From contig NC_088296.1 of the NCBI RefSeq assembly GCF_032854445.1, positions 2,811,246-2,875,245 of the forward strand: DNA of 64,000 bases, in the 5' to 3' direction. Both the position numbers and the translations under genes were made by a program. Positions 1 through 13,000 of the stretch are shown here, piece after piece (position 1 is the stretch's first letter; every line of letters begins with the position of its first letter). Under the pieces are notes generated by a model. That model saw only the letters and a program-made list of their open reading frames with translations, ran no database searches and was not told the origin of the DNA. This DNA is from Liolophura sinensis. Its lineage: Eukaryota; Mollusca; Polyplacophora; Chitonida; Chitonidae.

Positions 1-42
<42 letters not shown>
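1..42. repeat. (AT)n microsatellite
   Basis: About 21 uninterrupted AT units at the window edge. They lie in the intron that follows the last visible exon of the ITIH-like gene; the rest of 43-290 is AT-rich intron with nothing recognisable. Confidence 0.95.
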
Positions 43-45
<3 letters not shown>

Positions 46-290
46 TTCATATTTTAAATGGCTAAAACATATCGGTCATAATTAAAGTCAAAGTAGTGCA
101 AACGAGACGCCAGTGCTAATCGCAACCTAAACATATTTTTCAATAAAAATTAGAAAACATTGAATGTGAATCGAAGAATATTTTACAAAATTAACAGGGA
201 CGAAAAAATAGACATCTTCTTGCGTCTTTATGTTCATTTGAAAATAAAAATAAACATTTAGTTGAACAGGCTATCCTGAGTGTGACTTAC

Positions 291-1066
291 CTTGAGGGAC
301 AACCTGAGCGCCTCAGATTTAGCCTTCACAGAGGCAGGGGCACTGGAGTCATCTGTCTCCAGGACAGTCTCCACAAGCTGGCGAATCGTTAGGTACACCC
401 AAAGGCGTTCAATGAAGCCGGTGGGGCGTGGGGGCGCTGGAGTGGGCGGCGGCGGCGGAGGGGGTGGCGGCGGCGGGCAGGGCCACGGGCGTGGGCGACA
501 CCAGTAATGACGGTGAGGGTGTCGGTGGCAATACCAGGGGTCAAAGCAATACCGACGTCTACTAAACAAATAACTGGACGCCTTGCTGCCTTCCACAAAG
601 ACGCTAAGCTCTCCAGGTGCCTTTCCCTTGGCATTGTACCTTCCCGCTACGACGATCTCGGAGCCCCTGAAGTAGGTGTTGAACGACGTCCGCGTCAAGC
701 TAGTGTCGTTCACAAAACCGCTGATGTAGTTGATGGCAACCTCCGACAACAATGGACTGGATATCTCGTTGTAGAAACCTGCCAGTTGTAGAGCTGCGTC
801 GGCATCCTCAAAGATCTTCCTAGCGAAACCTTGGTTTTGGGCGGAGAGTTTTCGTAGGAGTCCAAAATCCGCTGCATTCCCGAAGGCCAAGGAGTAAATT
901 GATTGCCTGTCTTGACGAGCCCCACTTACGTTCTCTAGAATGTTTTCTGACTTCGTCTCTCCAACAGTGGCTTGACCGTCAGTCAGGAACAGCAGCATGG
1001 AAGGTTTTGTTGGGTGACTAGAGAGCTTGCGCATCCCCGACAGGAGGGCAGCGTTGATGTTTGTCC
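291..1066 (-). CDS. ITIH-like exon 7: second half of VWA domain plus proline-rich insert
   Basis: The acceptor (TGTGACAG) ends at 1067 and the donor AAG|GTAAGT follows 291. The exon opens with GG, completing the split Gly codon of GGTNIN, so it supplies T349 and the LTDG aspartate D377 of the metal site. It continues through the conserved block around ARKIFEDADAALQL and a stretch unusually rich in Cys, His and Trp. Next come eleven consecutive prolines, then FIERLWVYLTIRQL, which matches the family again. The polyproline is encoded by a GGC/GGG-rich tract near 437-480, much more GC-rich than its surroundings. At 776 nt it is the longest exon seen. It ends in phase 0, so the coding sequence continues past the window. 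Confidence 0.9.
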
Positions 1067-4000
1067 CTGTCACATAAATCAAGTGATGTAATGATTAAAC
1101 TCTGATAAATATCTATCTCCCAAGATACACACCGTTGCATTAAATGAGGCCAGTGGCTGTTATATAAGCAATGGTGTGTGTCAATTTCCAGGCTGACACT
1201 GACGTTCTGTTTTACAACAGAACGATAACTAACTTGTTTGGGACATCTCTATAAATTACCTAGCTTTAAAACAACAAAGCCCACAAAAGATCTTTAAAGT
1301 TTGACATACACGAGCATTTCAGATGCGACTCACTAGGGGTGTGTATTACTATGTAGTTACAATTTCCCCTAGCCTAAATCCCATGGTAGCACATAGTGAA
1401 GAGTGTTAATTGGTGTTTTACGCCCTATTCAAGAATATTTCACTTATACGGCGGCGGACAGCATTATGGTGGGAGGAAACCGGACAGAGCTGGGGGGAAA
1501 TCCACGACCATTTGCAGGTTGCTGCAAGACCTTCCCACGTACGGCTGGAGAGAAAGCCAGCAGGAGCTGGACTTGAACTCACATTGATTACATCGACATA
1601 TGTTGATATGGTAATCGCGCTTGGAACAGCTTTGTGGCAGCTTGGCGAAACACCACCTGGGACCTGTTTTGTGAAGAAGTCGCAATCTGTTTTGTACCTG
1701 GCCTGTTTTCAATGGCAACACCTAGCCAAGAGATACGTAACCATGGTTAATGTCATTTGTAGTTCCGTCACAGCCTTGTAAAGAGGGTCTTTGGTAGTAA
1801 AGACGGCCATACGACATTCTGTTTGTTTATTTGGTTGGTGTTTTACTCAAGAATAGAACTCAAGGACAGTGGCCAGAGGAAACAGGGCACTGCCCCCAAG
1901 GAAACCCATGGCCATCCGCAGGCTACAGGCAAACCTTCTCACAGCGACCACATTGGTCAGAGGCTACTAGGTTATCGCGCCCTATTGGCACGCCAACCAC
2001 TTCGGTCACAAAGGCCTCGCTGCACGGCTTTCAGATTTTCAAATTCATCATAAGCTGAGTTACATCGTTATGAGGCATACAAGAGCTCTTACACTAACAC
2101 TTATGTGTCTATCTTGCGCCTAAAATAAACGTGGGATATGTTTTGCGAGTGTGATGCTCCTTTGTTGTCAGCCGGATAGCGCTGCGCGTAAGTTTTTGAA
2201 ACACTATCACCTGACTCTTTACTGATCAATGAAAACCAAGAATCACTGTATGCGGTATAATGGCACCGTTTACCGGTGTTACAAATCTCTAAATAGAAAG
2301 GAAAAAAAACTGGAGAATGGGTGTGTTTGTTGTTACCTCCACTTGCTCCTATATTGTTGGCAAATTCTTTGGCCTTGGCAACGTTCTCGGGTGTTGCTAA
2401 AATCAGCTGTCCAGATCCCCAGTATTGGACTTGGCTGCTGAAGAGCAGGATGCTGAATTCGTCGACAGGCCGGAGCTCTCCGAGAATAAAGAGTAGAGCT
2501 TCGCGGAGCTGAAGGTTTTTCCGTCCACGCATAGAGCCACTTGTGTCCAGCACAAAAACAATACGCTTCCCCATTGGCGGTAGATCCTCGGGGGCGAAGA
2601 AGTGAACGAAATACCCGTTAGACACCTGAGAATTCGAAAGTAACTGACCATGTGATAAATGAAATAATTCATGTAAGAAACCTAGCAGTGACGGACTAAC
2701 TGATGAATGAATGAGTCACGAGGGAAACAAACAAGTAACTGTTTGAGTGACAAATGAAATAATTAACATGACAAACAAACAAATAACTGTTTGAGCAAAA
2801 AATGAAATAATTAACATGAGAAACAAAAAAAGTAACTGCTTGAGTGACAAATGAAATAAATAACATGAGAAACAAACCAGTAAATCAGACAAATGAAATT
2901 ATTCACACAAAAAACAAACCTGTACCTCATTGAGTAACAAATAAGCCTGGAAATGGCTGAGAGACTAATGGAATTATTCACACGAGAAACAAATCAGGAA
3001 ATGGTTGACGTAAAAATGAAACAGACATTCGTATATCTGTCAAATGTGTAGAATCTTTGCCGAACAAGGCCAAAGTCTACACCGTCAACTACACCATGCT
3101 TCATGCCGTATTGAGCATCACAGCCAACACACTCGAGAGCACTGCTCCCATCAGGAATAAAATTGTGAGTTAGACGAGAATGCCCGAAATAAATAAACCA
3201 TAAAAATGGATGAGTGACAATTGAAATAAATTTCATAAGAAACAAACTAGTAAATGGTGGACACACAAATGAAATGATTCACGTGAGAAACAAACCCGTA
3301 CCTGGCTGAGTGACAAATGAAATAAATTCCATAAAAAAACAAACTAGTAAATGGTGGACACACAAATGAAATGATTCAAGCGAGAAACAAACCAGTAAAT
3401 GGCTGACGAATAAATAAAATTATTCATATGAGAAACTAACGAGTACCTGGCTAAGTGACAAATTGAATTTTTCACGTAAGAAATACACCTGCACAAATGG
3501 TTCAAGCCGAGGCTAAGAGCCATACGCACAGTGGCAGACATACGAATGTCTGTTTCAATGCGTAGATTAACATGGTTTTGACAAGCGTTTTTAACGTTCA
3601 GCTTGACGTCGGTCAGATCAGGTTCCTGTTCGAGCACTGAATCATTGACCCTCCCTCATAACCTACCAGAATTTCTCCCTCGAAATCTGGTGTACGCTCC
3701 ACATCATAGTTGACGATAAACTGACCGGCGACCCCACGGTCAGAGTATTCCTGCTGCTGCGCTCGGGTCGGGGAGAACGTGACCTCTGCAGAGCTCGGGG
3801 ACAGGCTCTGTATCCGGGCAAAGCGGTTAGTGTCTAAGGGGGAGAATAAATCATGATTTGCTAAATAAGCAATATTTGATCTACCAATTTATTTATTTGA
3901 TTAGTGTTTTACGCCATTCTCAAGAATGATACATAAAATAAACTAAGCTTAGTGCTCTATTAACCGTATAGGTTTATGACGACGAGGCCACGTCAAGGGA

Positions 4001-7000
4001 CAGTTAAATACAGGTACAAATTAGTTTATTCTTACTGGTAAGACAAGATGAGCACTAAGGATAAACAATGATGTTTTTATTTATTTTTTATCTGCTTGTT
4101 GTATGTCGTAATGTCAAACATTTTTCACTTATGCAACGGCAGTCTGTTTCACAAGTGGAGGACACCGTAATGGTAAACCACCAGTCATTGGCAAATTACG
4201 AACGAACTGAAAATCATAATAAATGGTTATGCCTAATAATAATCACAAAAAAAATGACGTACCAGAAACCACTTGTGATGATAATTTGTCGTCCCTCACT
4301 TCCGGTACGCTCAGTTGTGTTATCTCCCTTGTCTCGTTGATGAACACTTGGACCCGGAGATCCGGCACGACTTGTCCGGGAATGATGTGGATCACGTGCT
4401 CGTACAGTCCCAGCCGACGCTGGAGCAGCTCCTGGTACGTCAGGTTGAATGTCACGTGACTTTGAGACGCCACATTCACGGTAATGACGAACTCGTTAGT
4501 TTCTCGAGCGCTTGAGGAAGAAATGAAAGGTGACTTTGTGATCGTGTGATGCAGAAAGAATGAAAGAAAACTGAAGAATGGAGAGTAAATCAGAAAAGCG
4601 ACGACTTGTGTGACAGTTCACTAATTGTCGCGCACATTACCTGTGAAATCCAGCGACGAGTTGTGATAGTTCACAAATTTGTCAGGCACATTAACTGTGA
4701 ATCCCGGCCTCTTGACAGTTTACCTCATTTAGGGTTTATTTTAACTGCGCTTGAAAATATTTACAAATCATTAACTTACTTCAGTCTCGGTATGATTTAT
4801 AACATTAAGGTGAGTCCGATGAAAACTACTGAGCCGTAAATGTGACATGGAATAAAAAATCTTTTTTTAACCCCCGACTTTTACACGTCGGGGAGTCGAC
4901 TTAATTGCCTTATCACCGGTCCTTTGCCATCAAACATCCACAGGCGAGCGTCTCTCGCCAATAACTTCATACTTTGATTAGGGTCTTGCCATCAGATGAA
5001 TAACCTAGCTGCCATCCGATACAAGCCATGGGATACAAAACATTGTATCAGGTGATGACGTCAGCAGTAGCTATTTCTGAAACTACTTTTAACTTTCTTG
5101 ACATTTGATAGCGCCCTCTAGCGGGGAAACCCCTGAACTGTATTTTGATTATGCCACGAGGACATTCAACAAGCGAAAAAAATAAAAACAATTAAATAAA
5201 TATAAAATAAATTACAAAAATTATACATTTATGAATGAGAAGATCATGGCAGCAAAACAATATTTTGGCGAATTTAACATCACGGAAAGCTCTTTCAATC
5301 ACGATTCACGGCACGTTGGCTTACCGATCTGACATTTTTCACCGCCAATTTTGCGAATTTTCTCATTCAAGCTGGGGGCCTCCGTGGCTCAGTCGGTAAG
5401 CGCGCTAGCGCAGCGCAATGGCCTCTCACAAATGCGGTCGCTGTGAGTTCAAGTCCAACTCATGCTGGCCTCCTCTCCGGCCGTAAGTGGGAAGGTCTGC
5501 CAGCAACCTGCGGATGGTCGTGGGTTTCCCCCGGGCTGTGCCCGGTTTCCACCCACCATAATGCTGGCCGCCGTCGTATAAGTGAAATATTCTTGAGTAC
5601 GGCGTAAAACATCAATCAAAAAAAAAAAAAATCATTCAAGCTGAATTTCACGACGACCCACGCTGTCATTTAGAGCTGTAGTAATTGTACACTTTTATTC
5701 CAATTAGCTTGAGTTTGTTCCAGTTTGAGATGGGATTTGTTTGTGTTGTTCCTGTCGATTAAAAATTGGTCGTAATTATACCTATCGGGTTTCGCTAGGA
5801 GCTTTAAGGGCCTACCAAGGGCTACTGTATATGATGGCGGAGAGCAAGAAACTAACAAATCTTTTCCTGGATGTAGACATTATATAGGACTATCCAAATT
5901 TCGATGTCGGATTCATGTCTTCTGATGAACGAATAAGTGAATGATTATAATGATTTAACGCCACACTGACAATATTTCGGCCATATAGTAGTAAGATTAT
6001 GTTCAAAACAGGAGGCGGTAAATGGCTTTCGATACAATGAACATCAAAAACAAAACACGAGACACAAACATCTTTAAAACCTGTTGAAAAGAACTAAACT
6101 TATTTAAAACTCGAAAACCAAAAAAAACGTTTTATAATGTGTAATTTTGATAATCTTGTATGCATAATTTGTATCTGTATCCCCAATAAAAAGATATAGG
6201 CCTATAAACATTTTATGACAGAATCACCAGCAATGCTGTCAAACGAATCAAATATAGTGCCAACTGTGTAGAATATTTGCTGAACAAGGGCAAAGTCTAC
6301 ACAGTCAACTAAACCATGCCTCATGCCGTATTGAGCATCACAGCCAACACATCCGAGAGCACTGCTCCCATAAAAACGAAAATTGTGAGTTAGACGAGAA
6401 TGCCCGATATAATAACTTTACCTCTTTCAATTAATTTTATGTGTAAGTCTAAAATTTGAAATATTAACTGATTTTTAAAGTTATCATTCTGTATTGTCAA
6501 CAGGCAAAGCTAATAGCCGTCCTCAGTTGCCCATTTCTCGATTTGATAAAGACAAAGCTGCAACTGACGTTCGATATTATTCATATTTTTAGCTCGACAG
6601 CATATGGGTAAATCATCAACATATAAAGAACTCTCTGTGTCCTATGTTACGGTTTTTGCTAAGTTATTTATTTTTATGCTATACAGAGTTGGTGATAAAA
6701 CACTGCCCTGGGGCATACCTAAATTTATTTCGTGCTTATATAAGTCAGAAAGAGTGGATCCCACCCGTACCTTAAACTAAAGATCAGATATTTATTTATT
6801 TATTTGTTTATTTCATGGGTTTTTTACTCCATACTCAAGAATATTTCATTACGTAACCGTGGTAATTGTTCTTTGTAGCTGCACAATAGCTTTGTAAGAC
6901 TGGTGCATGATAATAAAGATCGGAGTTCTTTTTTTTTTTTGATTGGTGTTTTACGCCGTTCTCAAGAATATTTCACTTATACGACGGCGAAGTGAAAACA

Positions 7001-10000
7001 GGGATATCCAATGTGTTTTTAAGGAAAAGTAGGTGGTGGCCTGCTGTTTCGGTGACATTCTATTAGCACGTCACCTGAGCGAAGCTTTTTTAAATTGCTT
7101 GATGTTGCCAGCACACCCTTGGATTGCCTCAGGTAAAAGCTTTAATTTTACTGGCAGGATTTTTAGCATGTTGTGTTGATAATATTAAGAAAGCAGGCCA
7201 GTTGTCCGATCCGATATCACGTTTAAATACAGCCTCATTTTTCCCCTTTTCACCTCCACCTCTAAAAATAGGATGAGAGGAATCCATATTAAGTGTTGTT
7301 GAAACTTAAGGACAGAATGAATGAGGCGGAGACATAACGGGTATATAAAAGGATTCATAGCGCCGTGTCTCTGACCCGCCATGGAGAAACTCTTTCTGCG
7401 AGTAACCTAAGAAAAAGATGAGTATTCCACCATGGAACAATTTGATATTTCAAAGTTGATTATCGAACGCCTGGACTGGCATGACTGGCCGGTTGATCGC
7501 AATTACGGTTACGCAATTCAAGTTACAGTGCGTCCAGTCAAACTATCACCTCCCACACGAGCAGCACTACAGCCGATGTCTTCCAGTGCGCTACATTCAA
7601 CAATTACATGCTCAATTTCGCCATCTGCTCTTCGCCTAAAAAGCTACGTATTTGAAATCTTTTTTCGAACAGTCTGTATGTTGTAGATTTATTCTAGTCT
7701 GATTGAGTACTTAAAAACTTAAAAAATCCATTCTTTAGTCACTTGATAGTTTGAACACTTCCACACTTTGAACTGTTCATTATGCTATTCTATTGACACA
7801 TCTCGTGTATTCTTTTATGCTCCAACATTTCAGTTTCCTCTACCCATAAACCTGATTATCGTCATATAAAGAAAAAACCCTTTGGTGCGGTGTAACACCC
7901 ATGAGATAAATAATTAGGAAAAATAAATACTTGTACATCAACCAACACGCCACTGGCAGTACGCCATGATTGGCCTAAATAGACCTACCTCCGTGGTGAC
8001 GTCACCATTGTATCATGGGAGCCGGGGGGATCCCCTGTGGCGTAATGATATCGAATGAAAACATGGTGGTCTTGTTTAAATGTCTGGTTATTAGTCAGGC
8101 GTCAGTAAACGGAAAATTTGGGATTATTCTCGAATATGCCTCAATCTGTTTTTATATCTGCATTCACTTTCCATTGCATGATTAAAGTTACATTACGAAC
8201 TGTGTTTGCTTGCCGGTTTGATCGACGAGTAAAGAGGAACAGCGGCGCCATGAGTGAATAGCTCTTAGTGATAGTATTAATTCGCTCTCGTTTATTTCGT
8301 TGAATAAAGAGATATATGATAAATGGATCATCACGGCTCGATGTTGGCACATTATCACAATGATAACAATGGGCCTGGTCGCCTACAGAGGTCAATTCCA
8401 ACCTGTCTTTCCCAACTGCCAAGCCGTAGTGCTTGTGAACTACATGTACGTGTGCATCTTTGCTTGACGAACATAACATGGTCTATACAAAACCAGTGGC
8501 ATATTAAAAGAATCAAAGAGTACGGCACTATCGACGGAGTTGTTTTAGGCGCTTTTAGACTAGGTGGGTCAGAAAAAAGAAAGTTTTTCACCATGTGATT
8601 TTTTTCTTTTCAATTTTTTTTTTCTTCATCTCATTTTTTTTCTCTTCCAAAACTTCTTTTCACTTTGTCATCTTTACGACTTCGTAGATATGAAATAAAT
8701 ATAGATAAATTCTCCGGAAATTACTACTAAAAAGCTTTCTTTCAGACTATATAAGCACACCCCTTATATGATGATAGCACTCTCATTCAAGCCGTTGTCC
8801 CATAGTCAAAATATATTATAGTCAAAATGATTATGTTTCTACATAATTCTTATTATCTTTGAACACATCTTTGAATAAATCTTTCTGTAACCACTGCTTC
8901 CAAAGAAGTGGTTTTCTTTTTCGGGTTGAAACACGAAAAGATCTTGTCTTAAGTTCATCTTTAGCACATGAACATCTCATGCTGCGGATCTTGGTTGTTC
9001 GAGAGTCTATCAGTTAATACTGGCTTTAAGTGATATTATATGTTCAAAACTGAGTAGCCATTTCAGCTGTCCATAGCCGAAGTGTAACATCACAAAACTT
9101 AATATATAGCATTTACAATACTGTTTTGGGGCAAAGTACAAAAGAAATTTTTTTTATTTCATTGGTGTTTTACGCCTACTCGGGAATACATCGCTTATAC
9201 GACGCCGGCTAGCATTATGGTGGGAAGAAAACGGGCACAGCTCGGCGAAAACCCACGACCATGCGCAGATTGCTGGCAGACCTTCCCAGGTACGGCCGGA
9301 GAGGAAGAGTACAAAAACAGGAAATTGGGTTTAAGTTAGATCAGGTATAAAATCTCAAGACAGTTTTGAACAACCAGGAGTTCTGTAAAGTGCACATGAC
9401 TACGAATCAATGATGTTGGGAACCCACCTATTGTCTACTTTCAACGCCTGAGACGTGTGTACTATTTTAAAGACTATTCATTAAATCTGATCTATATAAA
9501 CCGCCATGTTTATTATTAACATATACTAATTTATTCTGTAGGATATATGATTTCTGCTTCAGTTATCTTTGTTCAAATGTAAACACAGAGTCAGGGTCTG
9601 ATGCAGGCAAATGAAGTCGTATATAGTGTGTTTCACAAATAAATGTCAAACATTTACCTTGTAGCGGCCACCTTGCCCGCCGACTCTCCCCGTCTCACCG
9701 CATCGTTGAACTGCTTATTGGCTCTTGATTTTTCCTTGACAGTACCCGGATATACAACGCCCCCTATGAGCCTGAAACAGACACAAAAACCTGTACTGCG
9801 CAAGTCACTGATGATCATTTTCTTTCAGCAGGCAAGTTGGCAAACCACAAACAACACTGTACGCATGCGCTGCAAAAAATTAATCCGTTAATTTTAACAG
9901 AAAGCCTTTTGTCTGAGTGATACTAGAATGTGTTCAGTTTTTAGAACATAGTCCAACATAATATTAATTTAGTCCAATGGAATCGTTAAGTTGAATTAAT

Positions 10001-13000
10001 ACAATTTATGTGGATAATATTTAACAGAACAATCTACTGCAAAATCTTAGTTGGTAACCTTGGTTTGTAATCCATTTTACCAACAGGCTTTCTGTTAAGT
10101 TTAATATACTGTTTTTTTTTTCTTTTTAAAGTGTGTGTCAACTGCTTTGCTCAAATTTTACACCCGGACCACTCATTTATTCGATAGTTGTTTAATGCCA
10201 CAGTAAAGAGTTTGACACCTTTACACAGGTAGTTAGCTTTATGGCAGGACGGAGCGGGGAGTCCGATGTAAACCACCAACCTTTGACTGAGACCTACTGA
10301 CCAACTTTTCAACATTTAAAGTACAGACTCGCGCAAATTGTAGGTGGAAGAAAAAGAGAAGGTATACATTCGGTTTATGACTAATGGAAACCGGTGTACA
10401 CGGACTAAACGCTTGGCTTGTGGTAAATCAGTGACAAACTTTCACACCTGTGACCTACATAGTTCCTTGTCATATTGATGAGTAATAAAGATTTGGACTT
10501 CTCAGCACCGTGCACAGAAAGTTTTGCTCTACTTTTGAAAGGCCAACTTACATGGAGTGCCCAGAAATGAAGGCATCATCCGGCAACCGGACGTCAAAGG
10601 TGGCGTCCTGCGCAATGTCCGCTGTGTTTGATATCCGGCTGGTCACGCGCGTCTCTGAAAACCGATGCCTGATGTCAGACCGGATGTGAAGACTGTCAAT
10701 CGTAATATCGCTATTGGACTGAAGAAAGAAAAGAAGAAATATCTAAAATATAATTTGATACTTATTATCATAAAATATCATTGTTATGTGTAAAGGATAC
10801 ATAATTGCCAGGACAAAACCACCGAACCCTTGCATAGACACTGACAAACTTTGCCACTTGTGACAAACGAATATGCACAATATATTCGTAGGAGATAAAT
10901 GCTCATCAACGCACGTAGGGCTGTGCAAAAGGCAACACGAGCGTGTTCGGACGATTATTGTGACGAAGCAGCAAACAGTGGACAGCAGAGAACCCCCATC
11001 AGCGAACTCTAGGAACATTGCGAGCGGGGAAGCCTACAATTCCCAGAGCAAGGCCGCCTTTGAATCTGCACGATCTGCTCACAAGTGTGTTTTACCAATG
11101 ACTGCTGTTAACGTTCCTGATAACTAATGATAATAACTCCTTGAACGCTAAACATTGTTGAAGCGTTGTTTTCGTGGCAACGGGTCTAGCCCTGATAAAT
11201 AAGGTCGCAGGATCGAATCCTGTTCTGGGAAGGTCACCTGAGGCTTTGAGTCAGGAAGTTTGTCTTTGTGCTTCTTTCTCCCTGTTGTCGTACAATTGAA
11301 AAATTCATACTTTTGGCGCTAAGAACCATTCAAATAGTAAACTATAATCACCCGTCTAAAATAAATGTATTGATAAAAAGTACAAGTATAATAAAAACGA
11401 GTAAATAATAAGCTGGCATATGTTTCAGTGTTAGCACGCTGTTCACTTTAAGATGCCAAGCAAAAAGAAAACTTAGTAAAAGTCGATTTATCAAATGCAT
11501 TTCAAATACTGTTCCTTCTGAGAATACAGTTTGTTCAGAGAAATTAGATTAAAATAATGTAGTTTATTCCGAAAATACAGTCTCGCCAGAGAACTAGAAA
11601 AGATATGCACTCAAAAAATTAATCTGTTAATTTTGACACAAAATCTTTTGTCTAAGCGATGCTAAAATTTATTCTCTTTGTTCAGATTGCTCTGGTAAAA
11701 TATAACACACATATTCTATTGATTGAACATAAAGATTCAGTCAGGCTAACAGGATATTATGTTGAATGTGACAGAACATTGTGTTATAACAGGAGAATAC
11801 ATTCACTTAAACAACAGATCGTCTTCATTTTTTGTGCAGAAAATACAATCTGGTCGGAGAATATGTAGTGTCTAAGAATGCTGTTTTCTTCAAAACATAT
11901 TGTTTATTCCGAAAAACAGTTTCACACGAGAATGTAGTGTGGGTAGAAATATGCTGATTCCGAGAAAACAGTTTAGTCAGAGAACGTGATTTGTTCAGAA
12001 AATGCAGTTTGACTAGAGAATGAAGTTTAGTTAGAAAATACACCTGGTGAGAGAATATGGTTTTAGAAATGTAGCTTAGCCATAATATTAGTTTTTGTAA
12101 TTTTTCCAAGAATATGTTTAAATGGGGGTATATTAGAAAAAGAAGATTTATCATAAGCTTTCAGTAAACTCGTCTTGACAAATATGCTCGAGGCTGGAAT
12201 TATTTATTAGAGGTAAAATATATGTGAGGTTATAGCTCCTGTGATAAACCACATAGCTTTGGCAAGTTACTGACAGACTATTTCACGTGTGATGTACGAA
12301 GATGCTCCCCAAATTGGTAGCAAGTGATCTTTAAGCTGCGCAAGCACCCATACCCCGTGCTGTGCGAACAATGAGGTAGGCTCAGGGGAATAAGTAATAG
12401 TTCTTATTTGAAAGACAGCGTCTGAATTACTCGTAGCTCCGTAGCACAAGTGCTGAGTTCTTTTAATGTCTGTGGTATGTCTCGAAACGGGTTTGATCTC
12501 AGGTTTACCGACTTCGATGACGTTATGGACAGTCTAGCTTCTCAATATTCTGTGACCTTTTCACACCACTGTTACACACGAACCCAAACGTGTTCTGTAC
12601 AATAAACTTGTTATCTTACAGTGAAGGTTACTATGACAGCAAAACAATAAAAGCTCCAAATAATACAAAACCGTTTTGTAATAATATGTTATAATAAATT
12701 ATTGTGAGCCCATTAGAGGCTTTGTGGGCATCATTCTTTCTCTACTGAGGTTAACTGACAAAAGGCCATATTTCACCGGTTACGTGTGACATTTGCCAAC
12801 TTTCGCACTGTCGCTGTTCTGGTTTTGCTCTCTGTGCTGTAGCCGTATTTCACCGGTTACGTGTGACCATTTGCAGGCTATCACACTGTCGTCGCTGGTC
12901 TAGTTTTGCTCTCTGTGCTGTAGCCGTATTTCGCCGGTTACGTGTAACAATTTGCCGGTTATCACACTGTCGTCGCTGTTCTGGTTTTGCTCTCTGTGCT

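Noticed and set aside
389-634. Minus- and plus-strand open frames over the ITIH-like exon 7
   Set aside because: Alternative frames opened by the GC-rich polyproline tract; the family match is only in the frame used.
5385-5460. Functional tRNA gene suggested by perfect A and B boxes
   Set aside because: It is the head of a SINE with core, tail and target-site duplication; no proper acceptor stem.
7432-7686. An 84-codon plus-strand open frame
   Set aside because: No recognisable domain, no splice or codon support, and it lies in an intron of the ITIH-like gene.
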